From Dyadobacter sp. CY347 (GTDB lineage Bacteria; Bacteroidota; Bacteroidia; Cytophagales; Spirosomataceae), in contig NZ_JAKFFT010000002.1 in the NCBI RefSeq assembly GCF_021502655.1, positions 186,001 through 250,000 on the forward strand: a stretch of 64,000 nt of DNA, given 5' to 3'. The notes beneath the pieces are model-generated. The model searched no databases, was not told where the DNA came from, and was given only the letters and a program-made list of their open reading frames with translations. Both the position numbers and the translations under genes were made by a program. Positions 34,444-43,868 of this stretch are shown here, in pieces; position 1 is the stretch's first letter, and every line of letters begins with the position of its first letter.

Positions 34444-36036
34444 TTAGTATAACGTTACCTGACGGGTTTGGTTACCCATTTCAACTTCACTGATCACACC
34501 TTTAAAATTCTGGCGTTCAACCTTTAAAATTGAAATTACATAACGGTCATTAGGTTGTGCCTGCTGTGCCAGTGAGGAGATTGAACCGCCACCACTGTTA
34601 AGCGTCACACCAGCAATGCGTCGGTTTCCGCGGGCCAGGGAAATCTCAATTTGAGAAACTCTGAACCTGGCGTCCTCAGGTGAGAAGTTCTTGAAACTCT
34701 CATCAGGAACTGCCACAACCTGAATACTCCGTGCGCCGGAAGCAGGTGCTCCTTTGCGTTCATCGAATACTGCGCCATTCACACGAACTTCGATAGAAGG
34801 TTTCGGAACGCGGTTAACTCTGAATGGCTCTGAACCCAGCACATTGCCACCATTGCTTACTGTAATATTCAACTGCGCTTTGCTTGGCACGATCGTAAAC
34901 TTACCTTTCTGCCCGCTATTAATGATCTCACCGCCATCGGTTGAGAAGCTAGGTGCCCAAAGCGCACCTAATGCAGGACTTTGAATGCTTAATTTATTTG
35001 CGCAACCCAAATACAATGGAGGAAGTGTTCCTGTTTCAATCTGATAGGATGGCTTCACTACAAAGTATTCCTGGTTCATTGTATAAGTCGTGTCCCTTCC
35101 GGAAGCAGTAGGGATAGTGATGCGCGCTTGGAGTTCCTTGCGGGCAATACCCTCAGCATTGTATCCACCGCCTTGTGCTGTAAACTCGATCATACCCACG
35201 CCATTTTCAACCTTTACAGGTGAGCCATTCAAGCTCATGCGAGGTGTAATTCCCGAAGCCGAAGCTGCGATGAACATTTGACCTTTGAATTTTGTGCCGG
35301 CAACAACCGTTTTCGCATCAGCGCTAACCATTGCAAGGACACGGTCAAATTTAACGTCTGCTGCACCTACTTTGCTCGCCAGGTAATTCAAAACTTCACC
35401 TTCCATACGGCGAATGTCTGTTTGCTTCTGGCTCAAAACTGCCAATGCAGCTGCAACAGGAGTAGATTCGAAATTCAGCTCAGCAAAATCCTTATTGCGT
35501 TGGTCTTTGTTTCCCTTAACGCCAGGATCTTCTCTGCCGTCCATAGCAAGCATCTGAAACTTGTTTGGAGACAATTGATTAAGCTGTGCAGTGTAAGCAT
35601 TAAGGGTTTGCTTCAAGCCATACGCTTTCCCTCTTTTACCTTGTGCAATCATCAATTCAGCAACTTTGGCTTCTTCCTGAGGATTTTTGATTCCACCTTC
35701 CTCATTAAACCCACCGCCAGCTTTGTTAATGATCTCTTGCTTTAACGCATTGATTTCGTTGGTAATATCAGCTGTAAACTTGCGAACTTCCTCAGCTTGC
35801 TTGATTACCGCAACATCAGCCGACCGGTTTCCCGCTTTCTCAACGGCTGCTTTAATCTTAAGAACAGTTTCCTGGTTTATTTTATTAGCTGCTCCGGAGG
35901 ATAGTTCCAAAGAATTGTTCAGAAGAATGAATTTTTCTATGATGGCTGAGCTCACCTGCAATGCGAGCATTGCAGTAAGTACCAGGTACATCATGCCAAT
36001 CATCTTTTGACGGGGTGTTTCTTTTCCACCTGCCAT
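34444..36036 (-). CDS. gldM: Gliding motility / T9SS motor protein GldM
   Basis: Inner-membrane-anchored, long periplasmic protein that, with GldL, forms the proton-driven T9SS/gliding motor. The 530-residue protein starts with the family signature GGKETPRQKMIGMMYLVLTAMLALQVSSAIIEKF, containing the single membrane helix with its conserved Glu near its end. The remainder is four beta domains (D1-D4). It lies 37 bp after gldL and 38 bp before gldN. Confidence 0.96.
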   Translation of the reverse strand: MAGGKETPRQKMIGMMYLVLTAMLALQVSSAIIEKFILLNNSLELSSGAANKINQETVLKIKAAVEKAGNRSADVAVIKQAEEVRKFTADITNEINALKQEIINKAGGGFNEEGGIKNPQEEAKVAELMIAQGKRGKAYGLKQTLNAYTAQLNQLSPNKFQMLAMDGREDPGVKGNKDQRNKDFAELNFESTPVAAALAVLSQKQTDIRRMEGEVLNYLASKVGAADVKFDRVLAMVSADAKTVVAGTKFKGQMFIAASASGITPRMSLNGSPVKVENGVGMIEFTAQGGGYNAEGIARKELQARITIPTASGRDTTYTMNQEYFVVKPSYQIETGTLPPLYLGCANKLSIQSPALGALWAPSFSTDGGEIINSGQKGKFTIVPSKAQLNITVSNGGNVLGSEPFRVNRVPKPSIEVRVNGAVFDERKGAPASGARSIQVVAVPDESFKNFSPEDARFRVSQIEISLARGNRRIAGVTLNSGGGSISSLAQQAQPNDRYVISILKVERQNFKGVISEVEMGNQTRQVTLY

Positions 36037-36073
36037 ATATTCAGTAATCAGTTATCAGTGATTGAATAATTTA

Positions 36074-36889
36074 TTATGCATTGCTGCCGCGCATAGCAGT
36101 CAGCATATTGCCGTAAATGCCATTCAGAGACGAAATGTTAGTCGTCAGTTTAGACATTTCATTTTTAAACACTTGTGATTCTTTGGTAGCGTCAGCCATG
36201 TTTTCCATAGCAGCAGTAAGGTTACCGTAGAATGCGTTCATTGCCTTCAAGTGCTTTGTTGTATCCTGCAATTCAAGCTCATAAACGGCATTTAATGCGC
36301 CCATGTTCTTGGTGATTTGCTGGAACTGCTCACGGTATGATTGTGCATCTTTGGTAGCGTCAGCCATGGAAGTCATTGCGCTGATGGCAACACCATAAGA
36401 TTTATTCATATCATTGATCGCTGTTGACGCACTTTTCACATTTCTTGCGTAATCATTTGTAGCAACAGTTGCGTCGGTAAGATCTGTGATTTTGCCAACG
36501 GTTTCAGACAGGTTTCTGAAACCTTTTCCAAGGCTGTCGAAAACCTCAGGTCCAAGCTTAGCATTGTCAAGCATGTTGTCCAACTTAGCAGTAACGCCAC
36601 TTGAAGATGTTGATCCGCGAGTAATTGAAGGACCATTATAGTCATCAGCAAGCTCAGGGTAAACACGAGTCCAATCCGGATCGCGGTCAGAAGATTGTGT
36701 TAGTGTTTGAAGTGCATAAAGTAAGAAGATAAGAACCTCAGTTCCCAAACCGGCAGTAAGTAAAGGGCCGCCGAAGTCCCAGTGTTGAATTTTTGCTAAC
36801 GCTCCCAAAATAACAACGGCAGCACCTGCGCTATATATTGTTGGTACCAGTTTATCCCAAAAAAAATTAGGTCCGCTATTCTTAGCCAT
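36074..36889 (-). CDS. gldL: Gliding motility / T9SS motor protein GldL
   Basis: Inner-membrane partner of GldM; the pair forms a rotary proton-driven motor. The 271-residue protein has two N-terminal membrane helices (about 14-32 and 41-60) with the KIQHWDF loop between them. The cytoplasmic part is a helical domain with repeated AMTSMADATKDAQSY and AMENMADATKESQVF segments. It is preceded by a terminator-like hairpin after gldK. Confidence 0.94.
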   Translation of the reverse strand: MAKNSGPNFFWDKLVPTIYSAGAAVVILGALAKIQHWDFGGPLLTAGLGTEVLIFLLYALQTLTQSSDRDPDWTRVYPELADDYNGPSITRGSTSSSGVTAKLDNMLDNAKLGPEVFDSLGKGFRNLSETVGKITDLTDATVATNDYARNVKSASTAINDMNKSYGVAISAMTSMADATKDAQSYREQFQQITKNMGALNAVYELELQDTTKHLKAMNAFYGNLTAAMENMADATKESQVFKNEMSKLTTNISSLNGIYGNMLTAMRGSNA

Positions 36890-36960
36890 ACTTATTGAAA
36901 TCAGTTACAGTGAAAAAATTAGATATTGATAAAGAAAAGTGTTTTGAAAAGGTCGTAAAA

Positions 36961-36989
36961 AAGAAGCAGTGTTTGAAACGCTGCTTCTT
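36961..36989 (-). terminator. Terminator between gldK and gldL
   Basis: AAGAAGCAG and CTGCTTCTT form a nine-bp stem with an 11-base loop, followed on the minus strand by a T run. It lies 18 bp after the gldK stop and 72 bp before the gldL start. Confidence 0.7.
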
Positions 36990-37006
36990 TTCTGAAGAAA
37001 TTCTAT

Positions 37007-38080
37007 CTAGCGACGGCGTGCACGCGCACCTCCACGATCATTAACATTGTCCATGACGCAACGGAAGCCGATGAAAGCACGACGCTCTGTTTCGTATTCG
37101 AAAGTTCTCGTGCCGGTCTGTAAGTAGTAAGCGATGTCTTTCCATGAACCACCTTTCACCACTTTACGTGGTTCGTCAGGATTGTCATATCTTGGGTTCA
37201 TATCCCAAACAATTGCAGTTGCATTGTCAGTGTAAGCGTCCGAAGTCCATTCTGCCACGTTTCCAGCCATGTTGTAAAGACCGAAATCATTTGGATTGTA
37301 TGCATTGGCAGGACCTGTGTAAGGATAGCCATCCGCATCATAATTTCCGCGTTGAGGCTTAAAGTTCGCCAGGAAGCAACCTTTTGCGTTCATCGTGTAA
37401 GGATTGCCCCAAGGATATTTCGCTACTGCACGTCCGCCTCTTGCTGCCCATTCCCATTCTGCTTCTGTCGGAAGACGGAAACCTGTCGAATTGAATTGTC
37501 CTTCTTTGTTTTGGAAGTCATGCAAAAGGTTAGTACGCCATTTTGAGAAATACTGAGCTCCCTGCCAGCTAACACCTACAACCGGGTAAGTATCAAATCC
37601 TGGGTGCTGATAGTAATATTCAACAAACGGGTCACCATTAGAATATGCAAAGTCTTTTTTCCAGGCTGTTGTATCAGGATAGTATTTGGACATAATTTCT
37701 TCTTCTCCCAAAACTGAAACTGAGTCAACCAGCAAGGCATTTACAAACTGGCGATATTCATTGTTTGTGATCTCCGTATCATCCATAAAGAATGAGCTGA
37801 TCGTCACGCGCCGGTTCATGTTGTTCATGGAAGAAGCTATATCTTCATCGGCCTGTCCCATTACAAAGGAACCTGATGGGATCACCACCATACCGGCCGG
37901 AGTTGTCTGCTTGTAACCTTTACGGGCTGTCGCTGTAATTTCCCCGTTTTGAATCCCGCTTTCTTCTTGTCCTCCCTTGCCAAACTTACTCTTAATAAAC
38001 CCGCAACTTTGCATCAGCATAAGAGCGGCTACCAAAAGCAGGCTTTTGACTCCATCCCGATAGAACACTTTCACATTCAT
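37007..38080 (-). CDS. gldK: Gliding motility / T9SS lipoprotein GldK
   Basis: Outer-membrane lipoprotein of the T9SS GldK-GldN ring, related to formylglycine-generating enzyme. The 357-residue protein has a lipoprotein signal (LMLMQSC) and the FGE-sulfatase fold: MVVIPSGSFVMGQ, TEITNNEYRQFVNAL, VSWQGAQYFSKW, RLPTEAEWEWAARGG, NVAEWTSDAY and VVKGGSWKD. Gene order with gldLMN decides K rather than J. A -7 promoter box lies about 80 bp upstream. Confidence 0.93.
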   Translation of the reverse strand: MNVKVFYRDGVKSLLLVAALMLMQSCGFIKSKFGKGGQEESGIQNGEITATARKGYKQTTPAGMVVIPSGSFVMGQADEDIASSMNNMNRRVTISSFFMDDTEITNNEYRQFVNALLVDSVSVLGEEEIMSKYYPDTTAWKKDFAYSNGDPFVEYYYQHPGFDTYPVVGVSWQGAQYFSKWRTNLLHDFQNKEGQFNSTGFRLPTEAEWEWAARGGRAVAKYPWGNPYTMNAKGCFLANFKPQRGNYDADGYPYTGPANAYNPNDFGLYNMAGNVAEWTSDAYTDNATAIVWDMNPRYDNPDEPRKVVKGGSWKDIAYYLQTGTRTFEYETERRAFIGFRCVMDNVNDRGGARARRR

Positions 38081-38437
38081 AGTGTTTTTGTAAAATTTGA
38101 ATAATAAAATGTTAGCCTAAAAACGTCGACTGGTGATATATAGTATACTTGAAATAAAAACAAAAGTAACAATCTCACGCTCAGTAAAATCTGGGAGAAA
38201 TCATATTGCGGAGCTCCCGAATCCCTCACAAAGCCTGCATTTATCGAGTTAACGTAAGAATAAGATAAATGGTATAAGGCAAGATTATTTTACAAATATA
38301 AATTAAAGTTTCGCAAACTGATCAATTACAATTACCCGCCGGCCTATAAAAACGGTTTAATAATTGCCAAAATTCATGCACTTTTAATAATTTCCGGATT
38401 CCATAGTACTATATACGGAGCTCGGTAAGTGGTTGTA
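38081..38437. other. Intergenic region upstream of gldK, 357 bp
   Basis: AT-rich region between the PorP/SprF-like gene and gldK, both on the minus strand. It holds exact TAnnTTTG boxes on the minus strand at 38161-38168 (listed separately) and 38293-38300. No ORF, terminator hairpin or RNA gene is recognisable. Confidence 0.5.
38161..38168 (-). promoter_or_regulatory. Candidate -7 box of gldK
   Basis: TACTTTTG on the minus strand, an exact TAnnTTTG match 80 bp before the gldK ATG. No -33 TTTG at the expected distance. Confidence 0.4.
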
Positions 38438-39415
38438 TCAGAATCTGAAACGTGGCGTCCGGATGATTGTTTTCTTGCCAAACTTTGGCGACGGCAATGC
38501 ATACGATAACATTACTTCGAATGACGACGGTGCTTTTGCATCATTCCCTCCCAATACAAGATCATACGCGCCGGATAACCTCAGAGATTGATCGGGTAGT
38601 AAATAAATTCCGCCCATCAAGATAAAGTAAGTGTCCTGCTGCCTGTAAGTTCCACCAATCCAATAGCGCTTATTATAAGTAACAGTTGCGCCGCCTTCTG
38701 CGGAAAACGTGCTGATATCAGATTTTAACAGCACAATAGGTTGAATGTCAAGAAGGTAACCTAATTCAATGTTCAAACCTGCATTAAAATATAATGTTTT
38801 CGGCAAAGGGTTGGTGGCCGTTTCCGAGCCCAATTGGTATTTTGGTTCAAGCAGGTGATTTAAAGAAACGCCCGCGTAAAATGTTTCATTCTCAAAACGC
38901 GCTCCAACAGAAAAATCTGGATTGATTTCTGAAATGTTCCCGGTCGGGATCAACGGATCGTCCAGATCCTGATATCTTAACTTGCTGTAATCAATTGATT
39001 GCCTGAACAACCCTGCACTTGCCCCAACCTGAAAATTACCTCCGAATGCCGGGATCCTGTATGCTGCTGACAACTTAAAATCCTGATCCGTGCGCGGGCC
39101 ACTGCGGTCATTCAATGCGTAAAAGCCTATCCCGAAATTTTTGATCGGCATGCTGAACGAAAAAAGCTGCGTAGACAATGCGCCGCCTTCATCCGTAACA
39201 TTGGTCCCCTGATAACCTGCATACTGTGTTCTATGCGTGAGCTGAAACTTCGTAAGTCCGTCTGCACCCGCAGCTGCGGGATTGAGATAAAGCTGATTAA
39301 GAGAAAATAAGCTGAATTGTGCGTCTTTTTGAGCCATCGCACCGGTGGTGGTCAGGAGTATAATTGCAAGCAGCCGGTTATATTTAATACTTCGAATAAT
39401 AAAAGTCAAAGTCAT
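38438..39415 (-). CDS. PorP/SprF family type IX secretion outer-membrane protein
   Basis: A 325-residue outer-membrane beta-barrel of the PorP/SprF family, which works with the T9SS to secrete and anchor surface adhesins. Signal peptide ends GAMAQ; the mature protein begins with the family hallmark QFSLFSLNQLYLNPAAAG, followed by amphipathic strands up to a C-terminal aromatic residue. It lies just upstream of gldK on the same strand, with a 357-bp gap. Paralogues are common, so I assign no gene symbol. Confidence 0.88.
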   Translation of the reverse strand: MTLTFIIRSIKYNRLLAIILLTTTGAMAQKDAQFSLFSLNQLYLNPAAAGADGLTKFQLTHRTQYAGYQGTNVTDEGGALSTQLFSFSMPIKNFGIGFYALNDRSGPRTDQDFKLSAAYRIPAFGGNFQVGASAGLFRQSIDYSKLRYQDLDDPLIPTGNISEINPDFSVGARFENETFYAGVSLNHLLEPKYQLGSETATNPLPKTLYFNAGLNIELGYLLDIQPIVLLKSDISTFSAEGGATVTYNKRYWIGGTYRQQDTYFILMGGIYLLPDQSLRLSGAYDLVLGGNDAKAPSSFEVMLSYALPSPKFGKKTIIRTPRFRF

Positions 39416-39500
39416 GCCTGTGGGTTTGGTTAAGGAACACGCTGGGAGTTTTCGGATTTTATTTATAACGCATATTGCTTAAAAAAATTGATAAAATAAC

Positions 39501-39532
39501 AAAAAAGCCCCGGAAATTTTCCGGGGCTTTTT
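39501..39532 (-). terminator. Intrinsic terminator after hemD
   Basis: AAAAAGCCCCGGAAA and TTTCCGGGGCTTTTT form a strong GC stem with flanking A and T runs. On the minus strand it follows the uroporphyrinogen-III synthase gene and isolates the PorP/SprF-like gene. Confidence 0.8.
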
Positions 39533-39547
39533 TGGACGAAAATCGGT

Positions 39548-40330
39548 CTAAACATTGTTCGCTTGTCTGATATATAGGTCAAGCGCGCCGGTCATGGACG
39601 GGGCATTCGGCAATGGTGCCTGAATGTCCAGGAAAAGTCCTGCATCGGTAACCGCTTTCGCCGTTGTAGGCCCGAAAGCCGCAATGCGTGTTGAGTTTTG
39701 CTTAAAATCAGGGAAATTGTCGAATAATGATTTTATCCCTGACGGACTGAAAAATGCAATGATATCGTAGTAAACATCTTCAAGATCAGACAAATCGGCT
39801 GATCCCGTCTGATACATGGTGGCTTCTACAAAGTGGAATTCTTCTGTGTCGGCAAACTCCGGAATATCGTTTTTGCGAACATCTGAGCAAGGATATAAGA
39901 ATTTCTCCTTCTTGTGTTTCCGCATCAGCTCGATCAGTTCGGCAGCTGTTTTGGTGCCTGTAAAGATCTTGCGCTTGCGGATGACAATGTATTTCTGAAG
40001 ATAATTGGCAGTCTGTTCCGAAATGCAGAAATACTTCATCGTCGCCGGCACTTCAACCCTTCCCTCGTTACAAATCCGGAAGAAATGGTCAATGGCGTTA
40101 CGGCTTGTGAAAATGACCGCAGTATGGTCAAGAATGTTGATTTTTTGTTTACGAAAGTCTTTGTAAGAAACTCCGTCAATTTGTATAAATGGCCTGAAAT
40201 CTACTTTGATATTATACTTTTTGGCCAATTCATAATAAGGTGAATTCTCGTCGGCTGGTCTGGATTGACTGACTAAAAGACTGGTTACTTTTTTAAGCCG
40301 CTCCTGATCAAAATTGATGGTATCACTCAT
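39548..40330 (-). CDS. hemD: Uroporphyrinogen-III synthase
   Basis: Closes and inverts ring D of hydroxymethylbilane in tetrapyrrole synthesis. The 260-residue protein shows the two-domain HemD layout with VIFTSRNAIDHFFRIC, the FLYPCSDVRKNDIPEF strand, and the signature DIIAFFSPSGIKSLF followed by IAAFGPTTAKAVTDAG. The family is poorly conserved but these motifs are clear. It follows the DUF4271 gene by 43 bp, the usual Bacteroidota arrangement. Confidence 0.9.
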   Translation of the reverse strand: MSDTINFDQERLKKVTSLLVSQSRPADENSPYYELAKKYNIKVDFRPFIQIDGVSYKDFRKQKINILDHTAVIFTSRNAIDHFFRICNEGRVEVPATMKYFCISEQTANYLQKYIVIRKRKIFTGTKTAAELIELMRKHKKEKFLYPCSDVRKNDIPEFADTEEFHFVEATMYQTGSADLSDLEDVYYDIIAFFSPSGIKSLFDNFPDFKQNSTRIAAFGPTTAKAVTDAGLFLDIQAPLPNAPSMTGALDLYIRQANNV

Positions 40331-40373
40331 GTATAAATCCTCATTAGTTTAAGTTCCGTTTCACTCTCTGCAA

Positions 40374-41555
40374 TTACAAAGCAAACTTTATGCCGACAAT
40401 GAGCGGGATTATTTCAATGACGCAAAGGTACGAAAATAAATACAGATTAATCAACGAGCCCGGCGGCTTGGTGACAATGTACAAAGCCAGGAATCGCGCC
40501 GAATAGAATAGCAAAAATGGAGCCAGAACATACATTCGCATCTCATTGAGCCAGTTTATGTGGTTGAAACTGAGCATGAAAACGAAGAGAAACAACGCTG
40601 CATAAAAAAGGTAAGAGGATTGCACTATTTTAAGAAAGATAATGTCGACCTGCTTGTCCAGATTCAGCATATTTCCGGCCATTACCATGCAGATGTACTT
40701 GGCATAAGTAAGAAGAAAAAAGATGGAGGAAAGGATAAAGAAGTCGCCCAGTATTTGGAGCGTATTTGACTTTTCTGATAATATCGTGCTGACAGAAAAT
40801 ACATTAAGCTTATTCGCCGAAAAGAAAACGACAATAAAGCTCATCAGCATAGATGTGATGATGACGAAGAAAACAGCGGTGTTGCTATAAGGCTTGTTAA
40901 TCTTGGAAAGCTGATCCCTCGGGTCGTTGTTGAAGAACTCAATAGGATTTATCAAACGTATAAATGACAGCGGATTAGCATTGAAAATCCATACGCTGAG
41001 CATCAGAATCAGAATGAGAGAAAGTGCTGCAAAGTTACCGAACGGCGTAAATGTGATGGGTTTAATGTTGATAAAATTCCGTCCGGCCTGCTCAATCGTC
41101 GTGGGGTCATTCAATTTCTTTTTATTGCAAAGCAGCACAGATTTGTCACCGATCCCCGCGCTGCCGTAGATAGTGAGCAGCAATTCGTCCTTTTTGTAGA
41201 TCTTATACAGACTGTCAATGTTCAGTTCCTGCCACTGATCTTTGTCAATTTTGTTTTGAAGAGACCCTTCCAGAAACAGGTAACCCTCGGTTTCAGCCTT
41301 CAAAAGCAGGACATAGCGACGGTTTTTGACCAGGTCAATGTACAAGCTCACATAACGTGCGCCTTCATTTACGCCTTGTGAAAAATGGACGTAGTTTTTG
41401 TATTGGGGATTGTAAACGAGCCAGTCGTTCTGGTAATCATAAACCGGGAAATACTGTTCGGGGGGATTGACTTTGGCCGCACCGGAAGCGAATGTTCCGG
41501 AAACGGAAAAAGCTATGAGAAAAGCCCAAAAAAGCGTAAAAGAAATGGACTTCAT
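40374..41555 (-). CDS. DUF4271 membrane protein
   Basis: A 393-residue membrane protein. A signal peptide (FSVSGTFASGA) is followed by a beta-rich exported domain of about 150 residues (starting PEQYFPVYDYQNDWLVYNPQ), then roughly seven membrane helices from about residue 170. The membrane part matches DUF4271, conserved in Bacteroidota and nearly always next to hemD. Function unknown; a link to heme synthesis is suggested only by position. Confidence 0.82.
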   Translation of the reverse strand: MKSISFTLFWAFLIAFSVSGTFASGAAKVNPPEQYFPVYDYQNDWLVYNPQYKNYVHFSQGVNEGARYVSLYIDLVKNRRYVLLLKAETEGYLFLEGSLQNKIDKDQWQELNIDSLYKIYKKDELLLTIYGSAGIGDKSVLLCNKKKLNDPTTIEQAGRNFINIKPITFTPFGNFAALSLILILMLSVWIFNANPLSFIRLINPIEFFNNDPRDQLSKINKPYSNTAVFFVIITSMLMSFIVVFFSANKLNVFSVSTILSEKSNTLQILGDFFILSSIFFLLTYAKYICMVMAGNMLNLDKQVDIIFLKIVQSSYLFYAALFLFVFMLSFNHINWLNEMRMYVLAPFLLFYSARFLALYIVTKPPGSLINLYLFSYLCVIEIIPLIVGIKFAL

Positions 41556-41561
41556 TGGTAT

Positions 41562-41590
41562 AAAAAAGGGCGGGGTTTCCCCAGCCCTCT
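41562..41590 (-). terminator. Intrinsic terminator after sucD
   Basis: AGGGCTGGGG and CCCCGCCCT pair around AAA on the minus strand, followed by TTTTT. It separates sucD from the DUF4271 gene. Confidence 0.75.
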
Positions 41591-41615
41591 TATCAAGTTA
41601 TATGTAAGCAGATTA

Positions 41616-42494
41616 CTATTTTCTTCCAAGAGCGATCAGCATTGTTTCGCCGATCAATGCAGGTGACTCAGCCACAAATATGCCCGACTCTTTCATGATC
41701 CTGATCTTAGCCTCAGCCGTATCATCAGCACCACCGATGATCGCACCAGCATGGCCCATTCTGCGTCCCTTTGGAGCAGTTTGTCCGGCGATGAAACCAA
41801 CAACAGGTTTTTTGTTACCCGTTGATTTAATGTAGTTGGCCGCATCCGCTTCCATGCTTCCACCAATTTCACCGATCATCACAATCGCTTCTGTTTCAGG
41901 ATCGTTCATCAAAAGTTCAACTGCTTCTTTGGTCGTAGTTCCGATAATCGGGTCACCACCAATCCCTATCGCGGTTGTTTGTCCAAGTCCCGCGCGCGTC
42001 AACTGATCCACCGCTTCGTAAGTAAGCGTTCCCGATTTTGAAACGATTCCGATCGTTCCTTTTTTGAAAATAAAGCCTGGCATAATGCCCACTTTACATT
42101 CTTCTGCGGTGATAACACCCGGGCAGTTAGGTCCGATCAGGCGGCAATTTTTGTTTTTGATATATTCTTTTGCCTGCATCATGTCCTTGGTAGGGATACC
42201 TTCGGTGATACAAACAATAACGCCAATTCCAGCATCAGCAGCTTCCATTATAGCATCAGCAGCAAAAGCCGGGGGAACGAAAATGATAGATACGTCTGCA
42301 CCCGTAGCACGAACTGCCTGGTCAACGGTGTTGAAAACAGGTCTTTCCAAGTGAGAAAGGCCGCCTTTGCCCGGAGTTACGCCACCTACGACATTAGTAC
42401 CGTATTCGATCATTTGCTGGGCATGAAAAGAGCCCTCCGATCCGGTAAATCCCTGAACTATAATCTTAGAATTTTTATTAACTAAAACGCTCAT
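41616..42494 (-). CDS. sucD: Succinyl-CoA ligase, alpha subunit
   Basis: TCA-cycle enzyme subunit that binds CoA and carries the phosphorylated His. The 292-residue protein starts [19 protein letters not shown], has the CoA-binding [35 protein letters not shown], and the active-site His in [10 protein letters not shown]. The beta subunit gene is not in the window. Full -33/-7 promoter match just upstream. Confidence 0.97.
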   Translation of the reverse strand: MSVLVNKNSKIIVQGFTGSEGSFHAQQMIEYGTNVVGGVTPGKGGLSHLERPVFNTVDQAVRATGADVSIIFVPPAFAADAIMEAADAGIGVIVCITEGIPTKDMMQAKEYIKNKNCRLIGPNCPGVITAEECKVGIMPGFIFKKGTIGIVSKSGTLTYEAVDQLTRAGLGQTTAIGIGGDPIIGTTTKEAVELLMNDPETEAIVMIGEIGGSMEADAANYIKSTGNKKPVVGFIAGQTAPKGRRMGHAGAIIGGADDTAEAKIRIMKESGIFVAESPALIGETMLIALGRK

Positions 42495-42516
42495 GTTGGT
42501 AAATCAGTTTTTTTGG

Positions 42517-42548
42517 TAAAAGTAGAACGAAAAGCACGAAGTAGCAAA
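42517..42548 (-). promoter_or_regulatory. Promoter of sucD
   Basis: On the minus strand TTTG (42545-42548), a 20-bp spacer, then TACTTTTA (42517-42524), one base from TAnnTTTG. It ends 22 bp before the sucD ATG. Confidence 0.45.
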
Positions 42549-42597
42549 ATGTAGCCAGAATTTGTAAATTGCTTTTCTGACAATATTAAGCAGGTTT

Positions 42598-43200
42598 ATG
42601 CAGATACTCAGTAGCCCACATATATTTTCTAACTTAGTTTTAAGTTTTACCAGCATATTTATTTTCTCGCGGTATTTCCGGACACAGCCGTTTATAAGCA
42701 AGTGGCTCTGGGGCATATTTTTGTTCTTCATCGCGCTCGTTGCCCTCACGGACCTGCTTGTGTATGCGGGCGTGGAGAGCTTTGAAAACCTGCACGAGAT
42801 CATCATCGCTGGTGAAATGACATTAGGGGCATTCTGCCTCGTTTCGGCATCCTGGTGCCTCATTATGCGCTATCAGCCCGGGACTTACTTCTTTGCGTCC
42901 ACCATTGGGCTGGGGTTGTTGCTCATGTACTGCATTACATGGTTCGGGGTTGAGTATGTAGGACTTATCATTAAATCGCTCGCCATACTGATCACATTGC
43001 TCATTTCTTGTGTAGGACTTGCGAGCCGTCAGAAAAGCGCATTATGGGTTATATTTTCGATGATGCTGCTGGCATTATCTACGAAATCCGGCAAGCTTCC
43101 TATTCCCATGGACCCGGTGGACATTAACCATTATATGATGGTTCTGGCCGTGATTTGTGTGGGGAGAGCGGCGCGCGATCAATATAAAATCCTGTTTTAA
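42598..43200 (+). CDS. Polytopic membrane protein, unknown function
   Basis: A 200-residue protein made almost entirely of hydrophobic segments, six or seven membrane helices (for example WLWGIFLFFIALVALTDLLVY and GLGLLLMYCITWFGV). It has no family signature I recognise. It is divergent from sucD with about 100 bp between. The azurin gene follows in the same orientation, about 100 bp downstream. Confidence 0.7.
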   Translation: MQILSSPHIFSNLVLSFTSIFIFSRYFRTQPFISKWLWGIFLFFIALVALTDLLVYAGVESFENLHEIIIAGEMTLGAFCLVSASWCLIMRYQPGTYFFASTIGLGLLLMYCITWFGVEYVGLIIKSLAILITLLISCVGLASRQKSALWVIFSMMLLALSTKSGKLPIPMDPVDINHYMMVLAVICVGRAARDQYKILF

Positions 43201-43304
43201 CATCTATTTAACAAACAAATGTTAATGGATTGTTTTTTTTAAATACCGCGTCGTAAATTGCACCAGTTAATTATCAAATAATCAAGTTTACTAATACTCT
43301 TAAT

Positions 43305-43799
43305 ATGAAAACGACGAAGTATGGCGTAATGCTTCTTGCCTCAGTTTTGGCTTTCGGAGCTGTTACAATGAACACTGCTGAGGCTAAATTGCCAGCCAAA
43401 GCTGTTGTTAGCGATGTGAAACAAGCTAAAACCATCGTTATAAAAGGAAGTGACGCAATGCAGTTTGACCTTAAAGAAATCAAAGTTAAGGCCGGACAAA
43501 AAGTGAAACTTACTTTGACGCACTCAGGTAAACTTGCAAAAGCTGCAATGGGACACAACTGGGTTTTGTTGAAGCCAGGAACTGACGTTGCTGCATTCGG
43601 TTCAAAAGCTGCTGCTGCAAGAGAGACGGAATACATTCCTGCATCAGAAAAAGCAAGCATTCTTGCGCATACCAAACTTGTTGGCGGCGGCGAAAGCGAT
43701 ACAGTTGAGTTTACTGCACCTGCAAAAGGAACATATACTTACATCTGCTCTTTCCCAGGTCACTATGCTTTGATGAAAGGAACATTCATCGTTGAATAA
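43305..43799 (+). CDS. Azurin, periplasmic blue copper protein
   Basis: A 164-residue cupredoxin that carries electrons in the periplasm. The signal peptide ends NTAEA; the mature protein has the azurin fold with the His ligand in MGHNWVLL, and the C-terminal loop CSFPGHYALMKG supplying the Cys, second His and Met. The ligand set (His, Cys, His, Met) is complete. Terminator follows. Possible partners such as cytochromes are not in the window. Confidence 0.93.
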   Translation: MKTTKYGVMLLASVLAFGAVTMNTAEAKLPAKAVVSDVKQAKTIVIKGSDAMQFDLKEIKVKAGQKVKLTLTHSGKLAKAAMGHNWVLLKPGTDVAAFGSKAAAARETEYIPASEKASILAHTKLVGGGESDTVEFTAPAKGTYTYICSFPGHYALMKGTFIVE

Positions 43800-43815
43800 G
43801 TAGTTGATACAATAT

Positions 43816-43855
43816 AAAAAAAGGCGCTGGTCATCATGATCAGCGCCTTTTTTTA
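43816..43855. terminator. Bidirectional terminator between azurin and the TlpA-like gene
   Basis: Long stem: AAAAAAAGGCGCTG..CAGCGCCTTTTTTT, with an ATCATGAT core. It can serve both the plus-strand azurin gene and the minus-strand TlpA-like gene. Confidence 0.85.
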
Positions 43856-43868
43856 TGCCTTTTTAAAT

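Noticed and set aside
42504..42863. Antisense frame of 119 codons upstream of sucD
   Set aside because: It overlaps the sucD promoter and the membrane-protein gene on the other strand and encodes no recognisable domain.
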